This document shows, piece after piece, positions 53,744 through 62,944 of a stretch of DNA of 64,000 bases. How positions within the stretch are numbered: the stretch's first letter is position 1; every line of letters starts with the position of its first letter. Location of the stretch: NCBI RefSeq assembly GCF_002926065.1, contig NZ_PREZ01000003.1, positions 560,501 through 624,500 of the forward strand, written 5' to 3'. This stretch comes from Jeotgalibacillus proteolyticus (lineage in GTDB: Bacteria > Bacillota > Bacilli > Bacillales > Jeotgalibacillaceae). The notes under the pieces were generated by a model. It saw only the letters and a program-made list of their open reading frames with translations, made no database searches and was not told where the DNA came from. A program made the position numbers and the translations under genes.

Positions 53744-54823
53744 ATGCTCGAAATTATCGCCATTTCAATTGGGCTGTTTTTTGCACTTAACATCGGTGCC
53801 AGCGGTGCTGCTGCGACCATGGGGATTTCTTATGGCTCCGGGGTCATTAAGAAAAGATATGTGGCTCTCAGCCTTTGTGCAGTTACGGTGTTTTTTGGAG
53901 CCTGGCTTGGCGGCGGAGAGGTTGTCAAAACCATTGGAAGCGGAATTGTTCCAAATGACACCTTTACCGTCACAATCGCGTTAATCGTGCTGGCTTCTGC
54001 TGCTATTTCACTGTTTTTGGCTAATATTTTCGGCATTCCTCTTTCAACTAGTGAGGTGGCAGTTGGAGCAGTAGTGGGAGCAGGGATTGTTTATCACTCT
54101 GTGTTTTTCGGAAAGCTGGCCTGGATTGTGATGTTTTGGCTGCTTACTCCGGTTGTTGCTTTCTTTATCGCCATCGCTGCCGCCAAGCTGCTTGAGATAA
54201 AACTGATAAAAAAATGGGTTACTGCACCAAAGGCAGCAAAGTACTTAGCTCCCATTGTGATCATCATGGGATTATTTGAGGCTTTTTCGGCCGGCATGAA
54301 CAATGTCGCAAATGCAGTCGGTCCTCTTGTCGGCGCAGGCTTAATGAGTACAGGCAATGGGATTCTCTGGGGCGGACTGTTTGTTGCGTTAGGCGCTCTG
54401 TTTCTCGGGCATAAGGTGATGGAGACCAATGGCAAGAAGATCACCACTCTTCGTCTTGAAGAAGGCTGTGTCATCTCAGGGACCGGAGCGAGCATCGTTA
54501 CAGCCGCTTCCATTTTTGGCATTCCCGTGCCTCTGACCCAGATCACGACCTCCTCCATCATCGGCATTGGCTTTGCAAAGCATGGAAAAGCGGTGCTGAA
54601 AAAAGATATCGTTGTTCAGATGCTGACAGTCTGGGTGGTGTCGCCTGTTGTTTCCATGGTGCTTTCTTATACATTAATTACGCTTGTTGTTGAAAAATCG
54701 CTTTACCCGCTTGTTGCCATAATAGGTACGTTAGTTGCCGTTTTTGGCGTGCGGTTCCTGATGAAACGCTCGAAAGCGTCAATTCCTGTCCCTGCAGAAC
54801 TGGTCAGAGAAAATAAACAGTAA
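53744..54823 (+). CDS. cysP: Sulfate permease CysP (PiT family)
   Basis: This 359-residue membrane carrier belongs to the PiT phosphate family, used for sulfate in Bacillus. The duplicated signature has [20 protein letters not shown] at the start and [20 protein letters not shown] in the second half. GGAAGGAGG precedes the ATG. It is in the sulfate assimilation operon, so sulfate is the likely substrate. Confidence 0.93.
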   Translation: MLEIIAISIGLFFALNIGASGAAATMGISYGSGVIKKRYVALSLCAVTVFFGAWLGGGEVVKTIGSGIVPNDTFTVTIALIVLASAAISLFLANIFGIPLSTSEVAVGAVVGAGIVYHSVFFGKLAWIVMFWLLTPVVAFFIAIAAAKLLEIKLIKKWVTAPKAAKYLAPIVIIMGLFEAFSAGMNNVANAVGPLVGAGLMSTGNGILWGGLFVALGALFLGHKVMETNGKKITTLRLEEGCVISGTGASIVTAASIFGIPVPLTQITTSSIIGIGFAKHGKAVLKKDIVVQMLTVWVVSPVVSMVLSYTLITLVVEKSLYPLVAIIGTLVAVFGVRFLMKRSKASIPVPAELVRENKQ

Positions 54824-54839
54824 AGAAAGGTTGTTGAAT

Positions 54840-55988
54840 ATGTCACACTTACCAAACCCGCACGGAGGAGAGCTTGTCCAAGCCTATAATCCTTCCTTTG
54901 AATTTTCATCCATCCAAAAAGAGATTGAAATTGACAGTATTGCGTTGAGCGACTTAGAGCTAATCGGAGTCGGTCTATTCAGCCCGCTCAAAGGTTTTCT
55001 TGGGCAAAAGGATTACGAGTCAGTTGTTACTTCCATGCGCCTTGAAAATGGCACTATCTGGTCTATTCCTGTTACACTCCCTGTTTCGTCTTCGTATGCT
55101 GAGACGCTGACAAAAGGGGAACAAATTAAACTGGTTCAAGATGGCACTGTTTATGGAGTGATCGAGGTGTCTGAATGGTTTACACCGGATTTGAAAAAGG
55201 AAGCGCAAGAGGTATATAAGACAGAGGATCTTGCTCACCCTGGTGTAAAGCGGCTGTTTGAACGCGGCGAAGTGTATGTAGCGGGTGATGTTGTTCTTGT
55301 GAAGCATCCTGAAAAAGGGGTATTCGATGATGTCTGGCTAAAGCCTAAAGAAACAAGAGCGCTGTTTGAAGAAAAAGGCTGGAAAACGATCGTAGGCTTT
55401 CAAACAAGAAACCCGATTCACAGAGCGCATGAATATATTCAAAAAGCGGCTCTTGAAACGGTGGATGGACTTTTCGTTAATCCGCTTGTTGGAGAAACGA
55501 AATCAGACGATATTTCAGCAGACATCCGTTTAAAAAGCTATAAAGTCCTGTTAGACAATTATTATCCTAAAAAACGTGTTCAGTTGGGCGTTTATCCTGC
55601 TGCTATGAGATATGCCGGACCGCGTGAGGCCATTTTCCATGCGATTGCCCGTAAAAACTTCGGCTGTACGCATTTTATTGTCGGCCGTGATCACGCCGGG
55701 GTCGGCGATTATTACGGAACCTACGATGCTCAATATATTTTCAGCGAATTTACAGAAGAAGAGTTAGGGATCAAGCCTTTATTCTTCGAGCACAGCTTCT
55801 ATTGCCTGAAATGTGAAGGAATGGCGTCAGATAAAACCTGCCCTCACAGCAAGGAAGACCGCGTCATTTTATCAGGAACAAAGGTACGGGAAATGCTCCG
55901 TGCAGGCGAGCTTCCTCCAGCCGAGTTCAGTCGGAAAGAGGTTGTTGAGGTGCTGATTGAAGGAATGAAACAGGAAGCAACCATTTAG
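54840..55988 (+). CDS. sat: Sulfate adenylyltransferase
   Basis: This 382-residue ATP sulfurylase makes APS from sulfate and ATP. The HxGH-type nucleotide motif is seen as [12 protein letters not shown], and the second motif [20 protein letters not shown] with [11 protein letters not shown] follows. The ATG at 54840 is chosen because AAAGG is 9 bases upstream; an earlier TTG abuts it. The length equals B. subtilis Sat. Confidence 0.96.
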   Translation: MSHLPNPHGGELVQAYNPSFEFSSIQKEIEIDSIALSDLELIGVGLFSPLKGFLGQKDYESVVTSMRLENGTIWSIPVTLPVSSSYAETLTKGEQIKLVQDGTVYGVIEVSEWFTPDLKKEAQEVYKTEDLAHPGVKRLFERGEVYVAGDVVLVKHPEKGVFDDVWLKPKETRALFEEKGWKTIVGFQTRNPIHRAHEYIQKAALETVDGLFVNPLVGETKSDDISADIRLKSYKVLLDNYYPKKRVQLGVYPAAMRYAGPREAIFHAIARKNFGCTHFIVGRDHAGVGDYYGTYDAQYIFSEFTEEELGIKPLFFEHSFYCLKCEGMASDKTCPHSKEDRVILSGTKVREMLRAGELPPAEFSRKEVVEVLIEGMKQEATI

Positions 55989-55998
55989 GAGGGAAATC

Positions 55999-56598
55999 AT
56001 GACGAAAGCAACGAATATTACCTGGCATGCAACCACGATCACAAAATCAGAACGCAGAATTCAAAATGCACATGGCAGCTGTGTTCTTTGGTTTACCGGC
56101 CTTTCCGGATCAGGAAAATCAACCATAGCCAATGCAGTGTCAGTCGAGCTATATAAGAACGGAATTAATGAGTATGTACTTGATGGAGACAATATCCGCC
56201 ACGGACTGAACAAGGATCTCGGCTTCAGCGATGAGGACAGAACGGAAAACATCCGAAGAATCGGTGAGGTGGCGAAGCTTTTCGTGGATAGTGGAAAAGT
56301 CGTAACAACAGCGTTTATCTCCCCTTTCCAGTCCGACCGTAATCAGGTAAGGGAATTATTTGATGAACACGAATTTATCGAAGTATTTGTGGACTGTCCT
56401 TTGGAAGAATGCGAAAATCGAGATACAAAACAACTTTATGCCAAAGCAAGACGCGGTGAAATAAAAGGATTTACCGGGATTGACTCACCATATGAAGCAC
56501 CGGAAAATCCGGAAATCACCGTACGTACAAAGGACATCTCAGTAGAAGAAGCAGTTGATCAGGTTTTGCAATATCTACGTGAAAAACAGATAATATAG
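55999..56598 (+). CDS. cysC: Adenylylsulfate kinase CysC
   Basis: This 199-residue kinase makes PAPS from APS. The P-loop is GLSGSGKST (residues 34-42), DGDNIRHGLNKDLGFSDEDR follows, and ISPFQSDR contains the phosphoserine-like site. AGGAGG precedes the ATG, 10 bases after the sat stop. Confidence 0.95.
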   Translation: MTKATNITWHATTITKSERRIQNAHGSCVLWFTGLSGSGKSTIANAVSVELYKNGINEYVLDGDNIRHGLNKDLGFSDEDRTENIRRIGEVAKLFVDSGKVVTTAFISPFQSDRNQVRELFDEHEFIEVFVDCPLEECENRDTKQLYAKARRGEIKGFTGIDSPYEAPENPEITVRTKDISVEEAVDQVLQYLREKQII

Positions 56599-56632
56599 AA
56601 AGATCCACATCAGGAGAAAGGGTGGCAAATAA

Positions 56633-57409
56633 ATGACAGGTACAGTGTATTTAGTCGGAGCAGGACCAGGGGATCCCGAGTTAATAACCGTTAAAGGACT
56701 TCGGTGCATTGAAAATGCTGATGTCATTCTTTACGACCGGCTCGTTAACCCTGAGCTCCTCCAGCACGCAAATAAAGAGGCACACCTCGTCTACTGTGGA
56801 AAGCTGCCCCACTACCATACAATGAAACAGGAAACGATCAATCATTTCCTTGTGAAGTACGCTAAAAAAGGGCTGAATGTTGTCCGTTTAAAGGGCGGCG
56901 ATCCATTTGTATTTGGCCGCGGCGGAGAAGAAGCAGAGGAATGTGCAAAAAATGATGTCCCTTTTGAAGTGGTCCCGGGCATCACAGCCGGTATTGCCGC
57001 TTCTGCCTATGCAGGCATCCCGGTAACGCACCGGACATTAAGCAAAAGCTTTGCCTTTATTACCGGTCATCAGGCAGGAGATGCAGGAGCTGAGCATCAA
57101 TGGGGGCATTTAGCCAAAGCGGTTGATACGATCTGTATTTATATGGGTGTTTCCCAGCTGCCTGCGATTGTGAGCCACTTAATTAACAACGGCAAAGCGC
57201 CAACAACGCCAATTGCCCTCGTCCACTGGGGAACGCTCCCGGATCAGCGCACGGTCGTCGGTACACTTGAAACGATTGAAGAGCGTGTAAAGGAAGCAAA
57301 TATTTCAAATCCAAGCATGATTGTCATCGGTGAAGTCGTCCGTCTGCACAAGAAGATCAATTGGTTTGATGAGGAAATTGCTCCCCATCTACCGGTTGTT
57401 CACGGCTAA
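56633..57409 (+). CDS. sumT: Uroporphyrinogen-III C-methyltransferase (YlnD/SumT)
   Basis: This 258-residue enzyme uses SAM twice to make precorrin-2 from uroporphyrinogen III, the first step to siroheme. VGAGPGDPELITVKG and VVRLKGGDPFVFGRGGEEAE are the methylase motifs, with THRTLSKSFAFITGHQ. Siroheme is needed by sulfite reductase, so the gene belongs with cysH. GAGAAAGGG precedes the ATG. Confidence 0.95.
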   Translation: MTGTVYLVGAGPGDPELITVKGLRCIENADVILYDRLVNPELLQHANKEAHLVYCGKLPHYHTMKQETINHFLVKYAKKGLNVVRLKGGDPFVFGRGGEEAEECAKNDVPFEVVPGITAGIAASAYAGIPVTHRTLSKSFAFITGHQAGDAGAEHQWGHLAKAVDTICIYMGVSQLPAIVSHLINNGKAPTTPIALVHWGTLPDQRTVVGTLETIEERVKEANISNPSMIVIGEVVRLHKKINWFDEEIAPHLPVVHG

Positions 57410-57428
57410 GGAAAGGAGTGTTTTGCAG

Positions 57429-58175
57429 ATGAAGGCTATTCTTTATATCGGTCATGGTACACGGTCAAAAAAAGGTGCAGATGAAGCAAAGCAATTTCTA
57501 GAAGCCGTCATCAATCAGGTGGATGTGCCCATTCAGGAAATCAGTTTTCTCGAGCTGACGGAGCCTTATATTGATGAAGGCTTTAAACGCTGTGTTGAAA
57601 GAGGCGCCACCGAAATTAAGATCGTTCCAATTTTTCTTTTAACGGCAGGCCACATAAAACAGGATATTCCAAATGAGCTTGCTCCCCTCCGGCAGCAGTA
57701 CCCGGATGTAAAACTGACCATCACGGACTCCTTTGGGGTGCAGGAAATAATCTTGGATGCCATTGCTGAACTTATCAACACAACATCAGGTACCCTCTCC
57801 CCTTCAGATTCTCTTTTGATTGTCGGCAGAGGCAGCAGCGACCCGGAAACCCGAATTGCATTTGGGCAAATCTCTGAAGGTGTGCAGGAAAGGACCGGTG
57901 TTGAACTGGTTGAGGTGTGTTATCTTGCCGCAATTGAACCAAGGCTTGATGAAGGACTGGAAATTATAACGGCCAAGGCTTCAGGTCGGATTATCGTTGT
58001 CCCCTACCTTCTTTTTGGCGGACTGCTTCTAACAGAAATTAATCAAAAGGTTCGTAAAAAAGAGAAGCTGGGCTACTCGATCACCCATACCGGCTCGTTA
58101 GGAAAGCATGAAGTCATTCAAAAAATTGTCATCGAACGTGCAGCTTCACAGGGGGAATTACTTTGCAGCCGTTAG
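57429..58175 (+). CDS. sirB: Sirohydrochlorin ferrochelatase SirB (YlnE)
   Basis: This 248-residue enzyme inserts iron into sirohydrochlorin. Two CbiX/SirB halves are visible: ILYIGHGTRSKKGADEAKQF and LLIVGRGSSDPETRIAFG, with FLLTAGHIKQDI carrying a metal-binding His. The ATG at 57429 is preferred (AAGGAG 10 bases upstream); a longer frame lies inside sumT. The end overlaps sirC by 13 bases. Confidence 0.93.
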   Translation: MKAILYIGHGTRSKKGADEAKQFLEAVINQVDVPIQEISFLELTEPYIDEGFKRCVERGATEIKIVPIFLLTAGHIKQDIPNELAPLRQQYPDVKLTITDSFGVQEIILDAIAELINTTSGTLSPSDSLLIVGRGSSDPETRIAFGQISEGVQERTGVELVEVCYLAAIEPRLDEGLEIITAKASGRIIVVPYLLFGGLLLTEINQKVRKKEKLGYSITHTGSLGKHEVIQKIVIERAASQGELLCSR

Positions 58176-58792
58176 TTATTAATTTTAGCGGGAAAAAAAT
58201 CGTCATTGCTGGCGGCGGGCGAATCGCAGCCAGAAAAGCGAGAGTGCTTGAGGCTGAACAGGCCTATATTACCTTTGTTGCCCCGGAATTTTCTGAGGAG
58301 GTTCTTACGCTTTCAGAGGAAAAAGGCTACAGGCTTATTAAACGTAAAGCCGCAGCCGCTGACTTCAAAGAATCGATGCTTGCGATATTAGCGACAAATG
58401 ACCGTCAGGCAAATGAGGAGCTTGCCCAGACCCTTCCGCCCCATCAGCTTGTTTGTGTAGTGGATGAATTTAAAGAAGGAAATGTTACATTTCCTGCAAC
58501 AGTCCGACGGGGACATTTACAGGTTGCTGTAACCTCCAACGGATCAAGCCCCAAGCTGACACGGAAGCTGAAAAAAGAGCTCGATGCTCAATTTGATGAA
58601 AGCTGGGTCCCCTACACTGCATTCTTAAAGGAATGCCGTGAGCTGATTAAAACCATCTCTCTTTCTGAGGAAGCTAAGCATACACTCCTATGGGAGCTGC
58701 TTGATGACTCCCTGAGACTGGATGGACAAGCAAGAGAAGCGAAATGGAATGAATTGCTTAAGCTTAAAGAGGAACAGTCTTTTTTAGAATAA
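58163..58792 (+). CDS. sirC: Precorrin-2 dehydrogenase SirC (YlnF)
   Basis: This 209-residue NAD-dependent dehydrogenase converts precorrin-2 to sirohydrochlorin. The N-terminus has the Rossmann motif IVIAGGGRIAARKARVLEAE, and VTSNGSSPKLTRKLKKELDA is the CysG/Met8 pattern. The start is TTG with GGGGGAA upstream, overlapping sirB. It completes the siroheme branch of the operon. Confidence 0.92.
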   Translation: MQPLVINFSGKKIVIAGGGRIAARKARVLEAEQAYITFVAPEFSEEVLTLSEEKGYRLIKRKAAAADFKESMLAILATNDRQANEELAQTLPPHQLVCVVDEFKEGNVTFPATVRRGHLQVAVTSNGSSPKLTRKLKKELDAQFDESWVPYTAFLKECRELIKTISLSEEAKHTLLWELLDDSLRLDGQAREAKWNELLKLKEEQSFLE

Positions 58793-58830
58793 AGATGTTA
58801 GAGGATTGAGACCTAACTTTAAATTCAGAA

Positions 58831-59003
58831 ACGTGAGGTGAACGGAGCGGAAGGCGGCGACTCCTGCGGGATGAGGCGGGAGCTTGAGATCCACTTGCTG
58901 AAAGCAAGTTAGCTCAAGCCCCGCCCCGCGGAAAGCGTCCGGCTGAAGCGCAGTGAACCGGGTTTAGGAAGCTGAGACACATATGTCCCAGCTTCTTTTT
59001 AAA
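58831..59003 (-). repeat. Intergenic palindromic repeat, copy E (with hairpin)
   Basis: It begins CGTGAGGTGAACGGAGCGGA, contains GGCGACTCCTGCGGGATG, the stem GAGCTTGAG/CTCAAGC around TTGCTGAAAGCAAG, CCCGCGGAAAGCGTCCGGC, GAAGCGCAGTGAACCGGG and ends in the hairpin GAAGCTGAGACA/TGTCCCAGCTTC with TTTTT. That hairpin probably terminates the cysH operon. It is the longest full copy. Confidence 0.9.
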
Positions 59004-59040
59004 TTAGTCGAGGCACTCTTCTTTTATTAAAAAACCACAA

Positions 59041-59073
59041 CAAAAAATCCCTCATCATGGATGAGAGATTTTA
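59041..59073 (-). terminator. Terminator of the tRNA cluster
   Basis: AAAATCCCTCATC and GATGAGAGATTTT pair with a short loop; on the minus strand it is followed by TTTTTTG. Confidence 0.75.
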
Positions 59074-59078
59074 TAAAA

Positions 59079-59151
59079 TGAGCCATGTAGGATTCGAACC
59101 TACGACCCTCTGATTAAAAGTCAGATGCTCTACCGACTGAGCTAATGGCTC
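59079..59151 (-). tRNA. tRNA-Lys (TTT)
   Basis: The minus strand gives a full cloverleaf starting GAGCCATTAGCTCAG with anticodon loop CTTTTAA and T arm GGTTCGAATCC. CCA is not encoded. Confidence 0.97.
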
Positions 59152-59154
59152 ATA

Positions 59155-59229
59155 TGGCTGGGCTACCAGGGATCGAACCTGGGAATGACGGAATCAAAAT
59201 CCGTTGCCTTACCGCTTGGCTATAGCCCA
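59155..59229 (-). tRNA. tRNA-Gln (TTG)
   Basis: Starts TGGGCTATAGCCAAG, anticodon loop TTTTGAT, T arm GGTTCGATCCC, ends TAGCCCAGCCA with encoded CCA. Confidence 0.97.
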
Positions 59230-59308
59230 ATGAGTCAAGATCAAGTCCACTTAAGTATGCCCAAAATCGATAAAGACTATAAAGCAATTAAGTAACTTTT
59301 TAAAAAAA

Positions 59309-59392
59309 TGGTGGAGGGGGGCAGATTCGAACTGCCGAACCCGAAGGAGCGGATTTACAGTCCGCCGCGTTTAGCCACTTCGCTACCCCTCC
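59309..59392 (-). tRNA. tRNA-Tyr (GTA)
   Basis: Starts GGAGGGGTAGCGAAG, anticodon loop CTGTAAA, has the long variable arm of tRNA-Tyr, T arm AGTTCGAATCT and encoded CCA. Confidence 0.97.
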
Positions 59393-59417
59393 AAAAGGGT
59401 TAATATAGAATGAAAAC

Positions 59418-59493
<76 letters not shown>

Positions 59494-59498
59494 ATAAA

Positions 59499-59574
59499 TG
59501 GTGGAGAATGACGGGCTCGAACCGCCGACCCTCTGCTTGTAAGGCAGATGCTCTCCCAGCTGAGCTAATTCTCC
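59499..59574 (-). tRNA. tRNA-Val (TAC)
   Basis: Starts GGAGAATTAGCTCAG, anticodon loop CTTACAA, T arm GGTTCGAGCCC, encoded CCA. Confidence 0.97.
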
Positions 59575-59578
59575 AACA

Positions 59579-59653
59579 TGGTGACCCGTACGGGATTCGA
59601 ACCCGTGTTACCGCCGTGAAAGGGCGGTGTCTTAACCGCTTGACCAACGGGCC
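59579..59653 (-). tRNA. tRNA-Glu (TTC)
   Basis: Starts GGCCCGTTGGTCAAG, anticodon loop CTTTCAC, T arm GGTTCGAATCC, encoded CCA. Confidence 0.97.
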
Positions 59654-59668
59654 CTGAGAGTAAAAATA

Positions 59669-59741
59669 AGCTTCCAACAGGATTTGAACCTGCGACCTCT
59701 TCCTTACCATGGAAGTGCTCTACCTGCTGAGCTATGGAAGC
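59669..59741 (-). tRNA. tRNA-Thr (GGT)
   Basis: Starts GCTTCCATAGCTCAG, anticodon loop ATGGTAA, T arm GGTTCAAATCC. CCA is not encoded. It is the first of seven tRNAs in the cluster. Confidence 0.96.
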
Positions 59742-59797
59742 AGAACGATGAAATCTGTTCCAATCGAAGCGCTTCTTCTGTGAAGCGAACAAGATTT

Positions 59798-59826
59798 ATT
59801 ATATACGGGTAAGGAAGGAAATTCAA
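59798..59826 (-). promoter_or_regulatory. Promoter of the tRNA cluster
   Basis: On the minus strand TTGAAT and TATAAT are separated by 17 bases, about 57 bases before tRNA-Thr. It lets the seven tRNAs be transcribed apart from the rRNA operon. Confidence 0.75.
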
Positions 59827-59919
59827 TAGTTTTTTAAAACTTTTTTAAAAGATTTTTAAAAATAATTCGGGTTCTTTTTTCTTTTAAACAAGCGTTTGTT
59901 TTAGAATACTTCACAACAC

Positions 59920-59955
59920 AAAAAGCAGCTGAAGGATTACCCTCCAACTGCTTTT
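59920..59955 (-). terminator. Terminator of the rrf2-yhgE operon
   Basis: AAAAGCAG and CTGCTTTT pair with inner GGA/TCC pairing; on the minus strand it is followed by TTTTTG. Confidence 0.7.
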
Positions 59956-59965
59956 AATATACTGC

Positions 59966-62944
59966 TTAAGCTGCTTTTTCTTCAAGAGAAGCCTTCTTTT
60001 TTATTCTTTTTGTTTTAAATGTGAAAAAGAGAATCGTCCCCAGATGGAATACTGCAAAATACCCTAATAGGATCAGCAATTCACTTCCCGGACTGCCTCC
60101 GATTGAAATCACTTCACGATAAGCATTGATTGAATGCGTCATCGGAAGAAACGGATTGATCGACCGCAGGAAGTCATTTAATAACTCTACCGGGAACGTT
60201 CCTCCTGATGCACTAAGCTGAAGCACCATTAAAACAAGAACAAGGAATCGCCCAGGGTTTCCAAATACGACTGCAAAAAACTGAACGAGAGCCATAAAAG
60301 CAAGAGAACTTACTATGGCCACTGCAAATAGCTCGAGTACACTACTTTCAGGGTTAATCCCAATCAGCATCATGACTCCAACTAAAATCGATCCCTGAAG
60401 AATAGATACAAGGGACAGCAATGAAAACTTACTGGTCCACCACGACAGCCCGGAAGACGGCGTAATGGCAGAAGTGTTTACAGGAACTAATAAGCAAAAA
60501 ATAACCGCTCCTATAAATAAGGCAATCGACATCATATAAGGCGCTAATCCATAGCCGTAATTCGGCAGGTCTGTTACGTGATTTCCCTTGAGCTCAGTAG
60601 GAGAAGAAAACATTTCTGCATTTTTATCTTCTCGATGAATGCCATCAAGCTCTGCTGCTCCGTCTTCAAGACCAGCAGCTAATTCACCGGAGCCATCTGC
60701 AAGCTTCCCGGATCCATCCTCAAGCTGTATAGAACCGTTATTTAATTCACCTGCTCCGTCGGTAAGCTGATTCAGCCCTCCATTTAATGACCAGAGAGCC
60801 GATTCTACTTGCGGCATGCCATCTGCAAGTGCCTGTGCCCCGCCATTTAATCTTTGATTATTGGCGGTAAGCTCATTTGCTCCGTCCGTAACCTTCTGTC
60901 CACCTGCATCTAACTGTGAAGAAGCCTGCTGCAGCTCATCACCTGCTCCTGTCAGCTTCCGGCTGCCCGAAGTTAAAGCAGACGACTGCTGATTCAGCTG
61001 AATTGACCCAGAGGCGAGCTCATGTGTTGCCTCCTCCAGCTGATTAGCCCCTTCAAGTGCTTCGGTGGTTTTATCTGACAGCCAATCTCGATCAAAATTA
61101 AGCTCCTGTTCAACACCTGAAGTATAGTCATTCAGTCCACTGAAAAGCGTTTCAGTCGTCTGATCCAGACTCCCTGCCTGCTCTCTTGCCTGAGAAACCC
61201 GATTCGTGCTTTGCTCGATTCCTTCAGTTAAAGAAGCTGCCAGCTCCCCAAGCTCTCCTGCAGCATTTGAATTAGCAGAGGAAGGAACAACCCTCTCTTC
61301 CGAATTTCCAAGTGCATTCAACAGCTCCTGATTCGTTTGAATTAAGGTCTCTGTTTGTAAAATAGCAGCCGTAACGTCAGCTGAAGGTCCGTTAGTTGAT
61401 TCTATTCCGTTTATCGCTTGTCTGACTGACCCTATGCTCTCTGTAAGTAAATCAGTTGAAACGGTGCTTTGGTTTGTTCCACCAGACTGATTAAAGGCCT
61501 GAATCAGCTGATCTCTTTCTTCATCACTAAGATCGACACCACTTGCTTCAATCCAGCTATAATCATTACCCGCTGATGAATCAGCTTGACTGTTTAGTGC
61601 ATTGACCTCCTGTTCAAGAGCATTCAGTGCCTCCTGTGCTGCTCCGGTATCCGGCTGGCCGCCAGTTGATGCGGGTGCTTCCTGCAGGGCTTGAAGTTCC
61701 TGCAAAAGCAAATTCATCTGTTCTGTATTTTTCTCAGCCATTGCGCTTTCTCCAACTGCGCTCTTTTGCTGCGGAGCCTCAGAGGCTGGAAGCTGGTCTA
61801 TGGATTGACTAATTAGGGAAGCTTGTTCGGAAAGAGAGCGTAAATCTCCCTCCACACCGCTAAGGTAATCAGAAAGATTATGACTTCCGGTACTCAAGGT
61901 ATCCCCTCTTTCCTGTAAACGGCCCACCTCTTCGATTAAAGATGGAATAGCTCGCTGAGACCCCAATACCTCTTCTCTTAATGAAAGAAGATCATTCGCA
62001 TATCCCTGCACTCCCTGATTTATTGAATCGATCTCAGAAGTGTAGCGCTGGATACCTTGATCGAGCTGATTTACTCCCGAGGTATATCGGCCAATTCCTT
62101 CATCAAAATCCTTAAGGCCTCCACTAAGCCTATCGACACCTGATCCGAACTGTTCAACACCATTTACATATTGAGAAATACCGTCTGCAAGCGTCGATAC
62201 TCCAGACGTGTAATCGTAGATACCTGCTTTTAAATCATTCATCCCGGTTACAACGTCTCCAACCTTAATGGCTAGTTCCTTACTTCCTTCTTCAGTAGTT
62301 TTGAGCCCATTTTCAAAGGTGAGCAGACTGGCCGCCAGTTTTCCGATGCCATCTTTTAACTCTACATTCCCATCTCTGACTTCACCTGCACCATCTGCTG
62401 CTTCGTGAAAGCCATCGCCTATTTCACCAAGCTGACTTAGCATCGTCCGTGCGTATTCAAGCGTTACAGACTCTGCAACTTCTTTATCCAAAGCCTGGGC
62501 TGCAGATTCTGTGATCCGCTCTCCCATAAAGCTTCTTCCACCGCTTGTATAATATTCAAGCACCATTTCCTTTGGATCTTCATCTAACACACTCGCAGCA
62601 TGCTCTGAGAAATCCTCAGGAATGATAACCGTCATATAATAATCTCCATTTTCAATTCCATCCATTGCTTCAGAGCGATCAGTAAAATGCCATTCAAGAC
62701 TTTGGTTGCCTTCCAGATTTTTTACCAGCTCATCTCCTACAGCCAGGTTTTCATCCCCAAATTTATAGGTCATATCTTCGTTTACGACTGCGACAGGAAG
62801 CTGATCCACTTTACTGTAAGGATCCCAGCTTGCGATAAGAAAAATTGAAGCGTACACCATCGGGATAAATAATAGCCCAAGTATGACAATCACAAGCTTC
62901 CTGTCGCTTAAAATCTTACGCCACTCAGCTTTTATCATATTCAT
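59966..62944 (-). CDS. yhgE: YhgE/Pip-family membrane protein, large
   Basis: This 992-residue protein has an N-terminal helix (LVIVILGLLFIPMVYASIFL) and the YhgE/Pip N-terminal domain (VAVVNEDMTYKFGD). A very long extracytoplasmic part carries repeated seven-residue units of the form GxxxLxxG (e.g. LSGGLKDFDEGIGRYTSGV; LNGGAQALADG), then five or six C-terminal ABC-2-like helices. It is about 200 residues longer than B. subtilis YhgE (775) owing to an inserted coil/Ser-Gln-rich middle. Relatives serve as phage receptors or in export. The last base overlaps the rrf2 stop. Confidence 0.88.
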   Translation of the reverse strand: MNMIKAEWRKILSDRKLVIVILGLLFIPMVYASIFLIASWDPYSKVDQLPVAVVNEDMTYKFGDENLAVGDELVKNLEGNQSLEWHFTDRSEAMDGIENGDYYMTVIIPEDFSEHAASVLDEDPKEMVLEYYTSGGRSFMGERITESAAQALDKEVAESVTLEYARTMLSQLGEIGDGFHEAADGAGEVRDGNVELKDGIGKLAASLLTFENGLKTTEEGSKELAIKVGDVVTGMNDLKAGIYDYTSGVSTLADGISQYVNGVEQFGSGVDRLSGGLKDFDEGIGRYTSGVNQLDQGIQRYTSEIDSINQGVQGYANDLLSLREEVLGSQRAIPSLIEEVGRLQERGDTLSTGSHNLSDYLSGVEGDLRSLSEQASLISQSIDQLPASEAPQQKSAVGESAMAEKNTEQMNLLLQELQALQEAPASTGGQPDTGAAQEALNALEQEVNALNSQADSSAGNDYSWIEASGVDLSDEERDQLIQAFNQSGGTNQSTVSTDLLTESIGSVRQAINGIESTNGPSADVTAAILQTETLIQTNQELLNALGNSEERVVPSSANSNAAGELGELAASLTEGIEQSTNRVSQAREQAGSLDQTTETLFSGLNDYTSGVEQELNFDRDWLSDKTTEALEGANQLEEATHELASGSIQLNQQSSALTSGSRKLTGAGDELQQASSQLDAGGQKVTDGANELTANNQRLNGGAQALADGMPQVESALWSLNGGLNQLTDGAGELNNGSIQLEDGSGKLADGSGELAAGLEDGAAELDGIHREDKNAEMFSSPTELKGNHVTDLPNYGYGLAPYMMSIALFIGAVIFCLLVPVNTSAITPSSGLSWWTSKFSLLSLVSILQGSILVGVMMLIGINPESSVLELFAVAIVSSLAFMALVQFFAVVFGNPGRFLVLVLMVLQLSASGGTFPVELLNDFLRSINPFLPMTHSINAYREVISIGGSPGSELLILLGYFAVFHLGTILFFTFKTKRIKKKASLEEKAA

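Noticed and set aside
53329-53790. 153-codon plus-strand ORF overlapping cysH and cysP
   Set aside because: It is the +1 frame of cysH, a strongly supported gene, and has no domain of its own.
54094-54567. 157-codon minus-strand ORF inside cysP
   Set aside because: Antisense to a well-supported sulfate permease; no ribosome binding site or recognisable domain.
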